Position numbers and translations under genes: made by a program. A DNA stretch of 64,000 bases, taken from the NCBI GenBank assembly GCA_024232965.1, contig JACKQF010000001.1:434001-498000 (forward strand), read 5' to 3'. Below, piece by piece: positions 53,129 through 62,400 of the stretch (the stretch's first letter is position 1; the number at the start of each line of letters is the position of its first letter). The notes beneath the pieces were generated by a model. The model made no database searches and was not told the DNA's origin. It saw only the letters and a program-made list of their open reading frames with translations. Origin of the DNA: Verrucomicrobiaceae bacterium (GTDB lineage: Bacteria > Verrucomicrobiota > Verrucomicrobiia > Verrucomicrobiales > Verrucomicrobiaceae).

Positions 53129-53704
53129 ATGGATGCAAAAGTTTTTAGCCTTATCGTGATGCTCCTTGCCAGCTTGGGCGTAGCCTCATACCTGATGACC
53201 TCTTCTGCCGTGGATACAGCGAGGACAGAGTTTTTGGAGGTGCAGACACTCACCACCTCCACCAAGTCAACGCTGGCTTCACGGACGAAAGCCCTGGAAA
53301 TAAAGCGATCGGAATACGAGGCGCGCCAAGCCCTCGATCAGCAGGCAGCCGAATTGGCCGGGCAGGTGGTAGATCTGAACAAGCAGATCGCCAGTTCAAA
53401 GCAGCAGATTTCCCAACTGAAGCAGCGTCGGTATGACGCTCAAGTGAAGATGGCCAACTTAATTGAGCAGGTGCGGACGGAATCAGTAGGGCTGATGGTG
53501 GGACCGGTGCCGATCAAGTCGGGCACTGCTCCTGTGGATTCTAAGCTCACGAAAATCGAAGAAGGCGTGGTAACCCTTTCCCATGGCCAAGGCATGATGA
53601 AGATTCCCGCCGAGCAGTTGGATCCTTCATTAATGGATCGCTTGCGTCTAAATCGCCCAGAAGCCAAAGCTCCGTCGCCTCTGTTGCTGAGCGCTGAGGA
53701 ATAA
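53129..53704 (+). CDS. Membrane-anchored coiled-coil protein
   Basis: 191 residues. An N-terminal membrane helix (VFSLIVMLLASLGVASYLM) is followed by a periplasmic coiled coil (about 30-120: ALDQQAAELAGQVVDLNKQIASSKQQISQLKQRR) and a short beta-containing C-terminal part with KIEEGVVTLSHGQGMMKIPAEQL. It resembles the lipoprotein upstream in layout, not clearly in sequence. Function unknown; a structural or partner role in the envelope is plausible. It converges with the GH75-like gene. Confidence 0.7.
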   Translation: MDAKVFSLIVMLLASLGVASYLMTSSAVDTARTEFLEVQTLTTSTKSTLASRTKALEIKRSEYEARQALDQQAAELAGQVVDLNKQIASSKQQISQLKQRRYDAQVKMANLIEQVRTESVGLMVGPVPIKSGTAPVDSKLTKIEEGVVTLSHGQGMMKIPAEQLDPSLMDRLRLNRPEAKAPSPLLLSAEE

Positions 53705-53749
53705 CGCGGTGCAGAACCACCGGCGTGAAACGCTGCGCCTTTCGGATCT

Positions 53750-55261
53750 CTACTGCTCGCCAGTGGTTGGGGGCGTTGGGGCAGCAGGGGATGTAGCTGT
53801 GGCATCCGGTGCTGCCGTCGCTGGAGGTTCCACAGTTGTGGGCGTAACTGCGGTGGCTGCAGGGGGCTCGGGTTTCTTGAAGGGATCCTGCCATTCGTGC
53901 AAGGCGACGCCTGCGCCGAGGCCTCCAATTTCGTTGATGTAGGCGAGGCACTTGTCGTGCCACTTTTGCATGTCGGGTGCACTGAAAGGCTTCTCTGCCG
54001 TGCCGGGGAAGACCAGATAAGTTACCTTCAGATCGGAGACCGGTCTGCTGTAAGGGGTGGCTTTGGGGTTGATCGTTTTGGCCATCAGCAGCGAGGCTTC
54101 ACCCATTTTGAAACTGGGACCGTAGTCACCGCAAATGGCGGGATAGATTTTTCCTTCGTGGATGACAACGGCGTAGTCACCCGCCGTCGGTGCAAACGGG
54201 TCCTTGCCGGCGTAGCCACGGAAGATCAGTGAGATCACGATGAAGGGATCTTTCTCAGCAATGAGGCTGCTGCGGCTTTTCATGTCCGAGATTTCTCGGC
54301 CCAACAAATCGATGCTGGCTTTGAGCTCGCGATTGCGTTCTGCGGACAGACCTTTCACTGCGAAGTCAGCCTTAGCTTTGGCTAGCCTCGATTCCCAGCG
54401 TGGTAGCAGCGGATTGGGGGTGGGGGATGTCTTGCTCCAGGCGTAGCTTGTGAACGGTTGGTAGTAATCGGAGAGGTAGATGTAATCGCCCAGGGCGGGC
54501 TGCCGGTCGCCATCTGATCCGTCGCAGACAACATCCATCTCGGATTGGATCAATAGCGCGCGTCGGCTGGTGGCGTCGCTTTTGAGTTCGAGGATCGTTT
54601 CGCAATCGAAGAAGTTGTGCCGATCAAGGACTTTGTTGAGGCGAGTGAGATCGCGCACGACCATGTTGGTCTTGTTGTCGTAGAGCTTGTGGTAGAATGG
54701 GGAGACCTTCGCGGTCTCCAAAAGGGTGCCTAGTCCAGGCAAAACGGTAGGCAATTGATCGTTGACGCGCTTCAGCTCTTCGAGCGTCTGATTGGCCTTG
54801 GGAATGCGGATGTTGAGCTGAAACTCTGCCTTGTAGGCATCGGCATTTTCGCGTTCGAGGCTGGCGTACGTTCCTTCTTCGGTGGAGACGTTAGTTTTGA
54901 TCGTCACTCCATTGAAGAGCGAGGCGACATCGATGTCTTTCCGGGGAATGAACTTGGAGGGTAAGGGCGGCGGTGGTGCTTCGACCTCCACGGTGCGAAT
55001 GACTTCGACGGTTTTTTCTACGGTGCGCTCGACGGGAACTTCACGGGTGATGATCTTGGGTTCGCGCGAGGATTTGACGATGTCCTCAATCGCTCGTCTG
55101 ATTTTGCCGGCAAAGGGGGTGAAGGGCAGGATGAGGGCCAGTGTCAACGCGAGAAGAAACAGCAGTCGCGATAGGTTGCCGAGAAGCGACCGCGGCGGAC
55201 GCGGCTGCCAAGGCTGCATGTCTGGTTCAGGTGGCGAGTTCGGTTTGCTCGAATTGGGCAT
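53750..55261 (-). CDS. Membrane-anchored GH75 (chitosanase)-like protein
   Basis: 503 residues. A Pro-rich cytoplasmic tail and one membrane helix (LLFLLALTLALILPF) are followed by a short linker VERTVEKTVEVIRTVEVE. The C-terminal two thirds fit glycoside hydrolase family 75: LLIQSEMDVVCDGSDGDRQP, ISLIFRGYAGKDPFAPTAGDYAVVIHEG, and CGDYGPSFKMGEASLLMAKTIN, with acidic residues in the DGSD and GD/GE motifs as expected for the active site. It would act on an amino-sugar polymer at the cell surface. The end is a Pro/Thr-rich disordered tail. The GH75 call is by pattern, and activity is untested. Confidence 0.65.
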   Translation of the reverse strand: MPNSSKPNSPPEPDMQPWQPRPPRSLLGNLSRLLFLLALTLALILPFTPFAGKIRRAIEDIVKSSREPKIITREVPVERTVEKTVEVIRTVEVEAPPPPLPSKFIPRKDIDVASLFNGVTIKTNVSTEEGTYASLERENADAYKAEFQLNIRIPKANQTLEELKRVNDQLPTVLPGLGTLLETAKVSPFYHKLYDNKTNMVVRDLTRLNKVLDRHNFFDCETILELKSDATSRRALLIQSEMDVVCDGSDGDRQPALGDYIYLSDYYQPFTSYAWSKTSPTPNPLLPRWESRLAKAKADFAVKGLSAERNRELKASIDLLGREISDMKSRSSLIAEKDPFIVISLIFRGYAGKDPFAPTAGDYAVVIHEGKIYPAICGDYGPSFKMGEASLLMAKTINPKATPYSRPVSDLKVTYLVFPGTAEKPFSAPDMQKWHDKCLAYINEIGGLGAGVALHEWQDPFKKPEPPAATAVTPTTVEPPATAAPDATATSPAAPTPPTTGEQ

Positions 55262-55276
55262 GAGAGTCAGAGGAGG

Positions 55277-56104
55277 CTAGGACTGCGTGGGGCGGTTTGC
55301 AAAGCGGCGGCGCAGAATTGCGCGCTGAAGGAAACGGGGCATGATGCGGAAGGCGGATGATGCCAGCGAGACGCCTAGCCCAGGATACACGCAGGGATCG
55401 CCGGATTGCAAGGCTTCCAGGGCAGTGGATACGACCTTCGCGGGTGGGATGCGGAGGAAGTCTTGGCCTGCACGATCGGTGTCGCTGCCTGATTCGCGAC
55501 GTGCCGTTTTGCTGAAGTTGGTGGGAGTCGGCCCAGGGCAGACGCAGGAGACAGCGATGTTCTGTTCAGCCAGCTCGACGGCCAAAGCTTCGGAAAAACT
55601 CGTGACGAATGCTTTGGTGGCGGCGTAGACGGCGAGGTCTGGCATGGGGAGAACACCAGCCAGCGAGCTGACATTCAGAATGCCTGCGGGCTGTTGGGGG
55701 GCAGTCTTGAGTCGAGGAACGAGAGCGTGGGTCAGTTGAACGAGTGCGGAGATATTAAGCGCGATTTGAGCGCTCAGGCGATCCTGCGTCGCGCTTTCAA
55801 AGGTCCCATAGTCACCCATACCTGCGTTGTTGATCAGCAGATTTGGGTGGACGTCTTGGGCCTCAAGTTGAGTGATTAAAGCTTCGCGTCCTGCGGGTGT
55901 GGCGAGATCGCATGGCACAGAAACAACCCTCACTGCTGGATTGATGGCTAGCACAGCATCGCGTGTGACAGCGAGCGCTTCTTCTCGGCGGGCGGCGAGC
56001 ACCAGACAGCAGGCTCGGGGCGCGAGTTGCCGGGCAAATTCGGCGCCGAGTCCTGAAGAGGCTCCGGTAATGACGGCGGAACAAAGTGTGAGGGAAAACT
56101 GCAC
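55277..56104 (-). CDS. Short-chain dehydrogenase/reductase
   Basis: About 275 residues from the GTG at 56104 (an in-frame GTG at 56119 is the other candidate); the frame is open much further upstream but without similarity. The N-terminal Rossmann motif is AVITGASSGLGAEFARQLA (TGxxxGxG), then NLLINNAGMGDYG (NNAG), the catalytic SSLAGVLPMPDLAVYAATKAF with S-Y-x3-K, and SCVCPGPTPTNF. It is a classical NAD(P)-dependent SDR of unknown substrate. It is preceded by the GH75-like gene on the same strand (15 bp downstream of this gene's stop). Confidence 0.93.
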   Translation of the reverse strand: MQFSLTLCSAVITGASSGLGAEFARQLAPRACCLVLAARREEALAVTRDAVLAINPAVRVVSVPCDLATPAGREALITQLEAQDVHPNLLINNAGMGDYGTFESATQDRLSAQIALNISALVQLTHALVPRLKTAPQQPAGILNVSSLAGVLPMPDLAVYAATKAFVTSFSEALAVELAEQNIAVSCVCPGPTPTNFSKTARRESGSDTDRAGQDFLRIPPAKVVSTALEALQSGDPCVYPGLGVSLASSAFRIMPRFLQRAILRRRFANRPTQS

Positions 56105-56210
56105 GGCCCAGCGTGGCACAAGGCGCTGACTTGTCAGCCTGAAAAATATCTGTGGCTGGTGATCAAGCCGCTCAAAAATTTCACCTGATATTCGCCAAAA
56201 GGATCGCATA

Positions 56211-57491
56211 GTGAGCGCATTGATGGCTGGAAAAAAGGACGACAAGAACTCGGGGGCTCCTCCATGGGAGGGCAATCGGCGCAAACAGGCCCGTGGCTGG
56301 TTTCGCAAAATTCTGGGTTGGGGGGCGGCCTTGGCTTTGGTCGCGGCGGTCGTCAATGGGATGCGCGCAAAGCCAGTGGAGGTGGAGACCGCCGCCATTA
56401 GGCGTGGAGGCCTGACGGTTTTCGTGACGGAGGAGGGGAAAACCCGCATTCGCAATCGATACACCGTATCGGCACCGGTTGCGGGGCAGATGGGGCGAGT
56501 GACCCTGCGTGCTGGGGATGAGGTGAAAGCTGCCGAGACCGTGATCACGGTGATCGAGCCGGGCATTCCGCCTCTTTTAGATCCTCGGCGACGTGCCCAG
56601 GCTCTAGCTGCTGTGGATGCGGCGGAGGCATCGCGGCAGCGGGCGATGCAGGGCTTGGATTTGGCCAAGACGGATGCTCAGTTTGCGCTGACGAACTGGA
56701 ATCGAATCAAGGCAACTGGAGAGAAAGGGGCGCTGGCTGCCAATGACCGAGACAATTACGAACGCGCAGCGGAGATGAAGCAACGCGAGGTGCGGTCTGC
56801 TGAATTTGCAGTGCAAGTGGCGGAATTTGAATTGGCTCAGGCGAAGGCAGCCCTGATGAGCATGGAAGGCGTCAAAGCTGGGGAGAGTGTGGAGGTGCGT
56901 GCGCCTGTCTCGGGCAGGGTCTTGAAGGTGTTGCAAGAGAGTAGTGTGGTGGTCAGTCCGGGAACTGCGATCATCGAAATCGGCGATCCTGCGGATCTGG
57001 AGATCGAAGCAGAGATCCTGTCTCGCGACGCTGTGGGCATCAAACTGGGGGCTGAGGTGAGCGTGGAAGAATGGGGGGAGGATGCGCCTCTCCAGGCGCG
57101 CGTGCGACGAATCGAACCAGCGGCTTTTACCAAGGTGTCTGCCTTGGGGGTGGAGGAGCAGCGGGTGCTGGTTCTGTGTGATTTGGTGAAACCTCCGGCT
57201 GCTGCTGCGGCATTGGGGGATCGCTACCGGGTGGAAGTCCGCATTGCGGTGTGGCATGAGGACTCGACCCTACTGGCCCCATCTGGGGCTCTTTTCCGTG
57301 AGGGGAGCGAGTGGCGGGCCTTTGTTCCAAAGGATGGAATCGTACACGCTGTGCCTGTGGAGGCTGGGCGGACCGATGGGCGGTCAATCCAGGTTCTATC
57401 AGGGTTAGCGGAAGGCTCGGAGGTGTTGTTGCACCCGCCGGATACGGTCACAGATGGTAGTATGGTCGTGGTGCGGCGTAGCCTGCCGTGA
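56211..57491 (+). CDS. HlyD-type periplasmic adaptor (membrane fusion) protein
   Basis: 426 residues from a GTG; an ATG at 56223 is possible. A purine-rich AAGGAT lies 6 bp before the GTG. A single N-terminal membrane helix (ILGWGAALALVAAVVNG) is followed by a barrel-sandwich/lipoyl-like half (VSAPVAGQMGRVTLRAGDEVKAAETVI), a long alpha-helical hairpin (about 125-220), the second lipoyl-like half (VRAPVSGRVLKVLQES) and a beta-barrel domain. No inner-membrane pump or TolC-like partner lies next to it. It probably links an export complex across the periplasm, with cargo unknown. Confidence 0.88.
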   Translation: MSALMAGKKDDKNSGAPPWEGNRRKQARGWFRKILGWGAALALVAAVVNGMRAKPVEVETAAIRRGGLTVFVTEEGKTRIRNRYTVSAPVAGQMGRVTLRAGDEVKAAETVITVIEPGIPPLLDPRRRAQALAAVDAAEASRQRAMQGLDLAKTDAQFALTNWNRIKATGEKGALAANDRDNYERAAEMKQREVRSAEFAVQVAEFELAQAKAALMSMEGVKAGESVEVRAPVSGRVLKVLQESSVVVSPGTAIIEIGDPADLEIEAEILSRDAVGIKLGAEVSVEEWGEDAPLQARVRRIEPAAFTKVSALGVEEQRVLVLCDLVKPPAAAAALGDRYRVEVRIAVWHEDSTLLAPSGALFREGSEWRAFVPKDGIVHAVPVEAGRTDGRSIQVLSGLAEGSEVLLHPPDTVTDGSMVVVRRSLP

Positions 57492-57563
57492 GCCGCTAGG
57501 CCTTTAGGAAGCGTCTGTTTTTTCTTGCTGCTTTGCGGGGGATCATGTCCAGTACAACCCTTC

Positions 57564-58577
57564 ATGAAAAAAGCGCTAATTACGGGTATCACGGGTCAGG
57601 ACGGGTCTTATCTTGCAGAACTGCTGCTGGAAAAAGGTTATGAGGTACATGGCATCATCCGCCGTGCATCGACGTTCAACACGGATCGCATCGATCACAT
57701 TTACACGGATCCGCACCTGCCCGGCACGCGCCTTTTTCTGCACTACGGGGATTTGATGGATTCTGTGGCCTTGGTGAAGTTACTCTATGACCTGAAGCCC
57801 GACGAGGTGTATAACCTCGGTGCCCAGAGTCATGTGCGGGTTTCGTTTGATATCCCTGAGACGACGGGGGACATCGACGGCCTGGGAACCCTGCGCATTC
57901 TGGAGGCGATTCGTGAGACGGGATTGGTGGAGAAGGTACGATTCTATCAGGCGTCGTCTTCAGAGATGTTCGGGAAGGTCCAAGAGGTGCCGCAGACTGA
58001 GACGACACCGTTTTGGCCTCGCTCACCCTATGGCTGCGCCAAAGTCTTTGCTTACTGGCTGACGGTGAACTATCGCGAGTCCTACGGTCTCCACGCCAGC
58101 AATGGGATCCTATTCAATCATGAGTCGCCACGCCGGGGCGAGACCTTTGTGACTCGGAAAATTACCCGTGCTGCCACTCGGATCAAACTGGGGCTGCAAA
58201 AGGATCTCTACCTCGGGAACATGGATGCAAAGCGCGACTGGGGCTACGCCAAGGATTATGTGGAGATGATGTGGATGATGCTACAGCAGGACAATCCAGA
58301 CGACTACGTGGTGGCGACTGGGGAGACCCACTCCGTGCGCGAGTTCGTCGAAGAGACCTTTTCCTGCCTGGACCTGGACTGGAAGCAATACGTAAAGCAT
58401 GACGCCCGCTACGAACGACCTGCGGAGGTCGAACTCCTCATCGGTGATCCGGCCAAGGCAAAACGTCAGCTAGGCTGGGAGCCAAAGGTAACCTTCAAGG
58501 AGTTGGTGAAGATCATGGTCGAGGCTGACATGGCGAAGGCGAAGACGGAGCTGGCGATGCAGAATGCTGCCAGTTGA
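57564..58577 (+). CDS. gmd: GDP-mannose 4,6-dehydratase
   Basis: 337 residues from the ATG at 57564 ([17 protein letters not shown]). The cofactor motif GITGQDG and the family segment [18 protein letters not shown] are followed by [14 protein letters not shown], the catalytic [20 protein letters not shown] (Ser/Thr-Ser-Glu) and [12 protein letters not shown] (Y-x3-K), then [16 protein letters not shown] and [21 protein letters not shown]. It makes GDP-4-keto-6-deoxy-mannose for fucose and related deoxysugars in surface polysaccharides. No fcl or glycosyltransferase is adjacent. Confidence 0.97.
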   Translation: MKKALITGITGQDGSYLAELLLEKGYEVHGIIRRASTFNTDRIDHIYTDPHLPGTRLFLHYGDLMDSVALVKLLYDLKPDEVYNLGAQSHVRVSFDIPETTGDIDGLGTLRILEAIRETGLVEKVRFYQASSSEMFGKVQEVPQTETTPFWPRSPYGCAKVFAYWLTVNYRESYGLHASNGILFNHESPRRGETFVTRKITRAATRIKLGLQKDLYLGNMDAKRDWGYAKDYVEMMWMMLQQDNPDDYVVATGETHSVREFVEETFSCLDLDWKQYVKHDARYERPAEVELLIGDPAKAKRQLGWEPKVTFKELVKIMVEADMAKAKTELAMQNAAS

Positions 58578-58587
58578 TCCTGAACCG

Positions 58588-59235
58588 TCACCCCGCGGTG
58601 GGCGAGGGTAGGGGGATGGTCTCATCGCTGGGGAGACGCATTTTGGGAAGTGCAGGCTTGGGCGCGGCAGTTTTTGTTTGCTTGCTGATGGTCGGGGTTT
58701 TGCGAACCGGAATCGGGGCATGAGGCTTCGGCTCGATTGCCTTCGTGATCTGCGTCCTGGAGGGGCCAGACGTGCTAAATTGTGTTTCGGTGACGTGGAA
58801 TACGGTGTCCTGGGTGCCTGTGACGCTTGCTTGAGCGGCATCCCCTTGGACGGCGACGGGCGAACCAGAAAGAGTGGCAATGCCGTCAGCGATCTCGATT
58901 TCGTTGGCGATGGCGCGGAGGGGGATTCCGGGGGCGAAAAGCAAAAAGTCGCCTGTGGCTCGGACGGCGGAGATTTTACCCTCTGGGTTTTCATGGATTC
59001 CCTTGAGTCTGTTCGCTGCGAGTCTAAAACCGGGTACGATTTCGACCACTTGGGCGTAGTTCTTGGCTGCCTCGTCGAAGTTTTGAGAAAGGACCTGAGG
59101 CAGGATTGGAGTCCCATTTTCGGCGACCGGGAGGCTCGAATGGGGTTCGGGTTTGGACGAGCAAGCGGCGACGATGGCAAGTGCTAGGCAGCAGGTGGTG
59201 GCACGAAGAATCGGGGGGAAAGTTGGTTGGGGCAT
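58588..59235 (-). CDS. Hypothetical lipoprotein
   Basis: 215 residues. The signal TTCCLALAIVAACSS has a lipobox, so Cys25 is likely lipidated. The mature part (SKPEPHSSLPVAENGTPI and a central domain FRLAANRLKGIHENPEGKISAV, LLFAPGIPLRAIANEIEIADG) ends in a Pro/Lys-rich tail. It has no enzyme motif and no family is recognised. It converges on gmd with a 10-bp gap and diverges from the giant surface gene. Confidence 0.7.
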   Translation of the reverse strand: MPQPTFPPILRATTCCLALAIVAACSSKPEPHSSLPVAENGTPILPQVLSQNFDEAAKNYAQVVEIVPGFRLAANRLKGIHENPEGKISAVRATGDFLLFAPGIPLRAIANEIEIADGIATLSGSPVAVQGDAAQASVTGTQDTVFHVTETQFSTSGPSRTQITKAIEPKPHAPIPVRKTPTISKQTKTAAPKPALPKMRLPSDETIPLPSPTAG

Positions 59236-59379
59236 CGGGATGCAGGTTTTTTGGCGAGGTGGATTGGGACTAAAGCAGGAGTACCTTTTCGCGCACCCAG
59301 AAAACGATGATTTACCGCTCCAACAAGCTGTTTTGTGAGGATTCGGGGCATGGGATACTAGGATTGGGAGAAACAGTGG

Positions 59380-59408
59380 TTGATTGTATGGTAATTATAT
59401 TTTATATT
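59380..59408 (+). promoter_or_regulatory. Candidate promoter of the giant surface-protein gene
   Basis: TTGATT (59380-59385) and TATATT (59403-59408) are separated by exactly 17 bp in the most AT-rich stretch of the window (about 59375-59450). A start near 59415 would give a leader of about 45 nt before the ATG at 59460. No Shine-Dalgarno motif is seen before that ATG. Confidence 0.6.
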
Positions 59409-59459
59409 ATTATTACAATTTTTTGGTTTTGATCAACAAATCGCAGCCAAGCGCAATTT

Positions 59460-62400
59460 ATGCATAAAATCTCTCCCGATTTTAGCCCCCGCCTCTGTGA
59501 CTCTCGTCGCAGAGAGAAGGTGCGCGCCTCTACACTGATTCGTCTTCAGTCAGTCCTGGGATTGATTGCAGTCACCTTCATTCTCGGGCTGACGAGTCCA
59601 ATCCAGGCTGCACTGGACATCAATATGACGGTGAATGGCAGCAGTATTGTTGATGTTGGGCAGTTCCGCAGCATGACCATTTCCTACGCATGGGCAAGTT
59701 TGACCGAGGACTTGCCCAATGGTGTGATTGAGGTCGATTTGCCGACGACGCTGGATTTTGACCAGGTTTCGGATGTCAATGTCTACGGGTCTGCCCACAC
59801 GACATCGGCGGTCTACAACCCAACGACGCGGAAGGTGACGTTTACATTTGTTGATCCGCTCCCGTCAGGTTCTTCTGGGTCCGTCCAGTTTGAGGTTCGT
59901 TTTCCCTTGGGAACAGCGGATGGGACTCTGGCTGCGATCAATGCTACATCGAGCGGCACGGGGCAGCCGAATGGAACGTCGTCGGTGACGCTGGAGGCAA
60001 ATTCTATCGCGACGACGAACATTACGATTCAGGGCTGGGCGGATCATTCGCCGATGCTGGGCGAAAACGTGATATGGACCACGTACATTCGCAACGTTGG
60101 GACCACGGACTACATCAATCCGGTCATCGTTGACCAACTCCCTGCTGGGGCGACCTTCATCAGTGCAAGTGCAGGGGGGGCCTACGATGGAGGTGCAGGC
60201 ACCGTAACTTGGAATGATACGTCGTTGGCCGCTGGTGGAGAGCGCTACTACTCTGCTGTGGTGAAGTTTGAATCGCCGACTTTTTCGGTAGGACAGTGGG
60301 TGACGAATGCATCCACGGCAACTGGCACAGACTCACTGTCGGCTCCTGTCAATCTTTCGACCAATGCGTCGATTCAGATCGTCGCGCCAAATCCATCGGG
60401 TTCCGTCGATAAGTGGGATAGTGCGGACCCAATGAGTCTTCGCGGCCCCTTTGTCTATTATTTTTGGATTGCGAATCAGGGAAACGTGCCCTTAACCGAC
60501 TACACGTGTACGGATGACTTCCCGAAGGAGTTTATCCCAGAATACATCTACCCGGGCGGTGACAATTCTGGCGGTTACTCCTCCACGATCAACGTCTGGT
60601 ACAAGACAACGCTGAATGCGACTTGGCAGTTGTTGCCCGGGTCGCCATTTGTCACCTCGGCACCGGCTGACCCGTATGTGGCCGTGAGTTCTCTTGGCTT
60701 GGCTCCGGGTGAAGTGGTCAGTTCGGTGAAGTACCAATACGCGTCTGTGCCAGTGGGTTTCAATTCCAGTTGGAGGCCTCGAGTTTCCGGCCATCTGGGA
60801 GACCCGGCCACGGGGCAGGATCGAACTGGGGTGGCTATCACGGGCTTGCCCAAGACGATCAGCAATACCTTGGACGTTGCCTATGCCTATGGTACCACGA
60901 CGTACACAGGGTCAGATATTGAGACCACGGACATCATTGGCGAGTCGCCTGCGCCAGTGTTGAGCATCAGTAGTCCTTCTCCGAATGCCTACATTCCGCT
61001 ACAGGAAATTACTTGGACCGCGCGGATGGAAAACGACTGGAGTGGATCGACAGTATTCATTGATCCCGTCTATGCAACTTTACTGCCAGCCACCTTAGAA
61101 TACGTCCCGGGCTCTGTTACGATGACAGGAGATGCTCTGGGAACGCCGGCGGTGACGGTGACCAACAACTACAATGGAACAGGTCGCCAGTTGGTGAAGT
61201 TTTCGTTCACCGGAGAGCAACCGCCCACATGGTCGGATTACAATGGCCAAAGCCTGGATTGGGTTGCTTTTATGACGTTCAAAACACGGGTGAAGGCGGG
61301 TGCTGCGGTGGGGGCCTATAGTGTTCAGTATGCCCTGATCGATCACGGCAATTCGATCGTGAACGAGGGACGTAACGGGAAATTCATCACTGACACGAAT
61401 GATCTCGATGGGGATAGCAACTTGGCGGAGCAGTTGATGTCATCCAATCCTGCTGGCTTCAGTATCAGCACCAGCACCGCTATTGACTCGGTGCTTTGGG
61501 TGAAGGGCGAGTTGGATGGTGGCTTCAACCGTTATCCTGACGCAGGTTTTTCCAGACCAGGTGGGTCAATGCAGTACAAGTTGATTGTTTCCAATCCAGG
61601 CAATGTCCCACTGACGGGGATTCGGGTGATGGACATTCTTCCTGCCGTAGGTGATGTCGGGGTCATCCTGCACTCTCAGGCGCGTGAATCCAACTTCGGT
61701 CTATCGCTGACGACCCCCGTCAGTGCACCCGTTGGAGTCACGGTAAAATATAGCACTTCGTCGAATCCCGTGCGTTCGGACTTAGACACGACGTTGTCGA
61801 GCCCATCAGGTGCACAGGCTGGGACGTTTTCGACCACTGCGCCAGTGCCGCTTTCAAATACGAAATCGTTGCTCTTTGACTTTGGTGCGACCGTTCTGAA
61901 TCCCGGAGAATCCAAAGAAATCGTTTGGACGATGACAGTGCCGGCTGGCGCTGCTGCGGGTGAGGTGGCATGGAATTCGTTTGGTCATCGATCCGAAGTC
62001 GCATCCTCAGGCGTGGCTCTGCCGCCTTCCGAACCCGTTAAGGTGGGGATGGCAGTTCCCTTCACTGTGGGTTCTTTTGTCTGGAACGACCTCGACAACG
62101 ACGGTGTGCAAGATCCCGGCGAGCCAGGGATCGAGGGTGCCACGCTACAGATCTTCAAGAGTGATGGCAGTCCTGCCTTGGACGTCCTTGGCGGGGCGGT
62201 GGCTCAAGTCACTTCAAACGCCAGTGGAATCTATGCATTCAGCGCCTTGGCGGATGGAGACTACTTCGTGCGAATTACCCCACCGGCGGGGTACGTCCCA
62301 ACCAGCAATCAAGTGCCAGATCCGGATGATGATGTCGATACCGATAGCAACATCGATTTGTCACGCTCTCCACCAAGTGGTTCGTATGAGACCGGGATTT

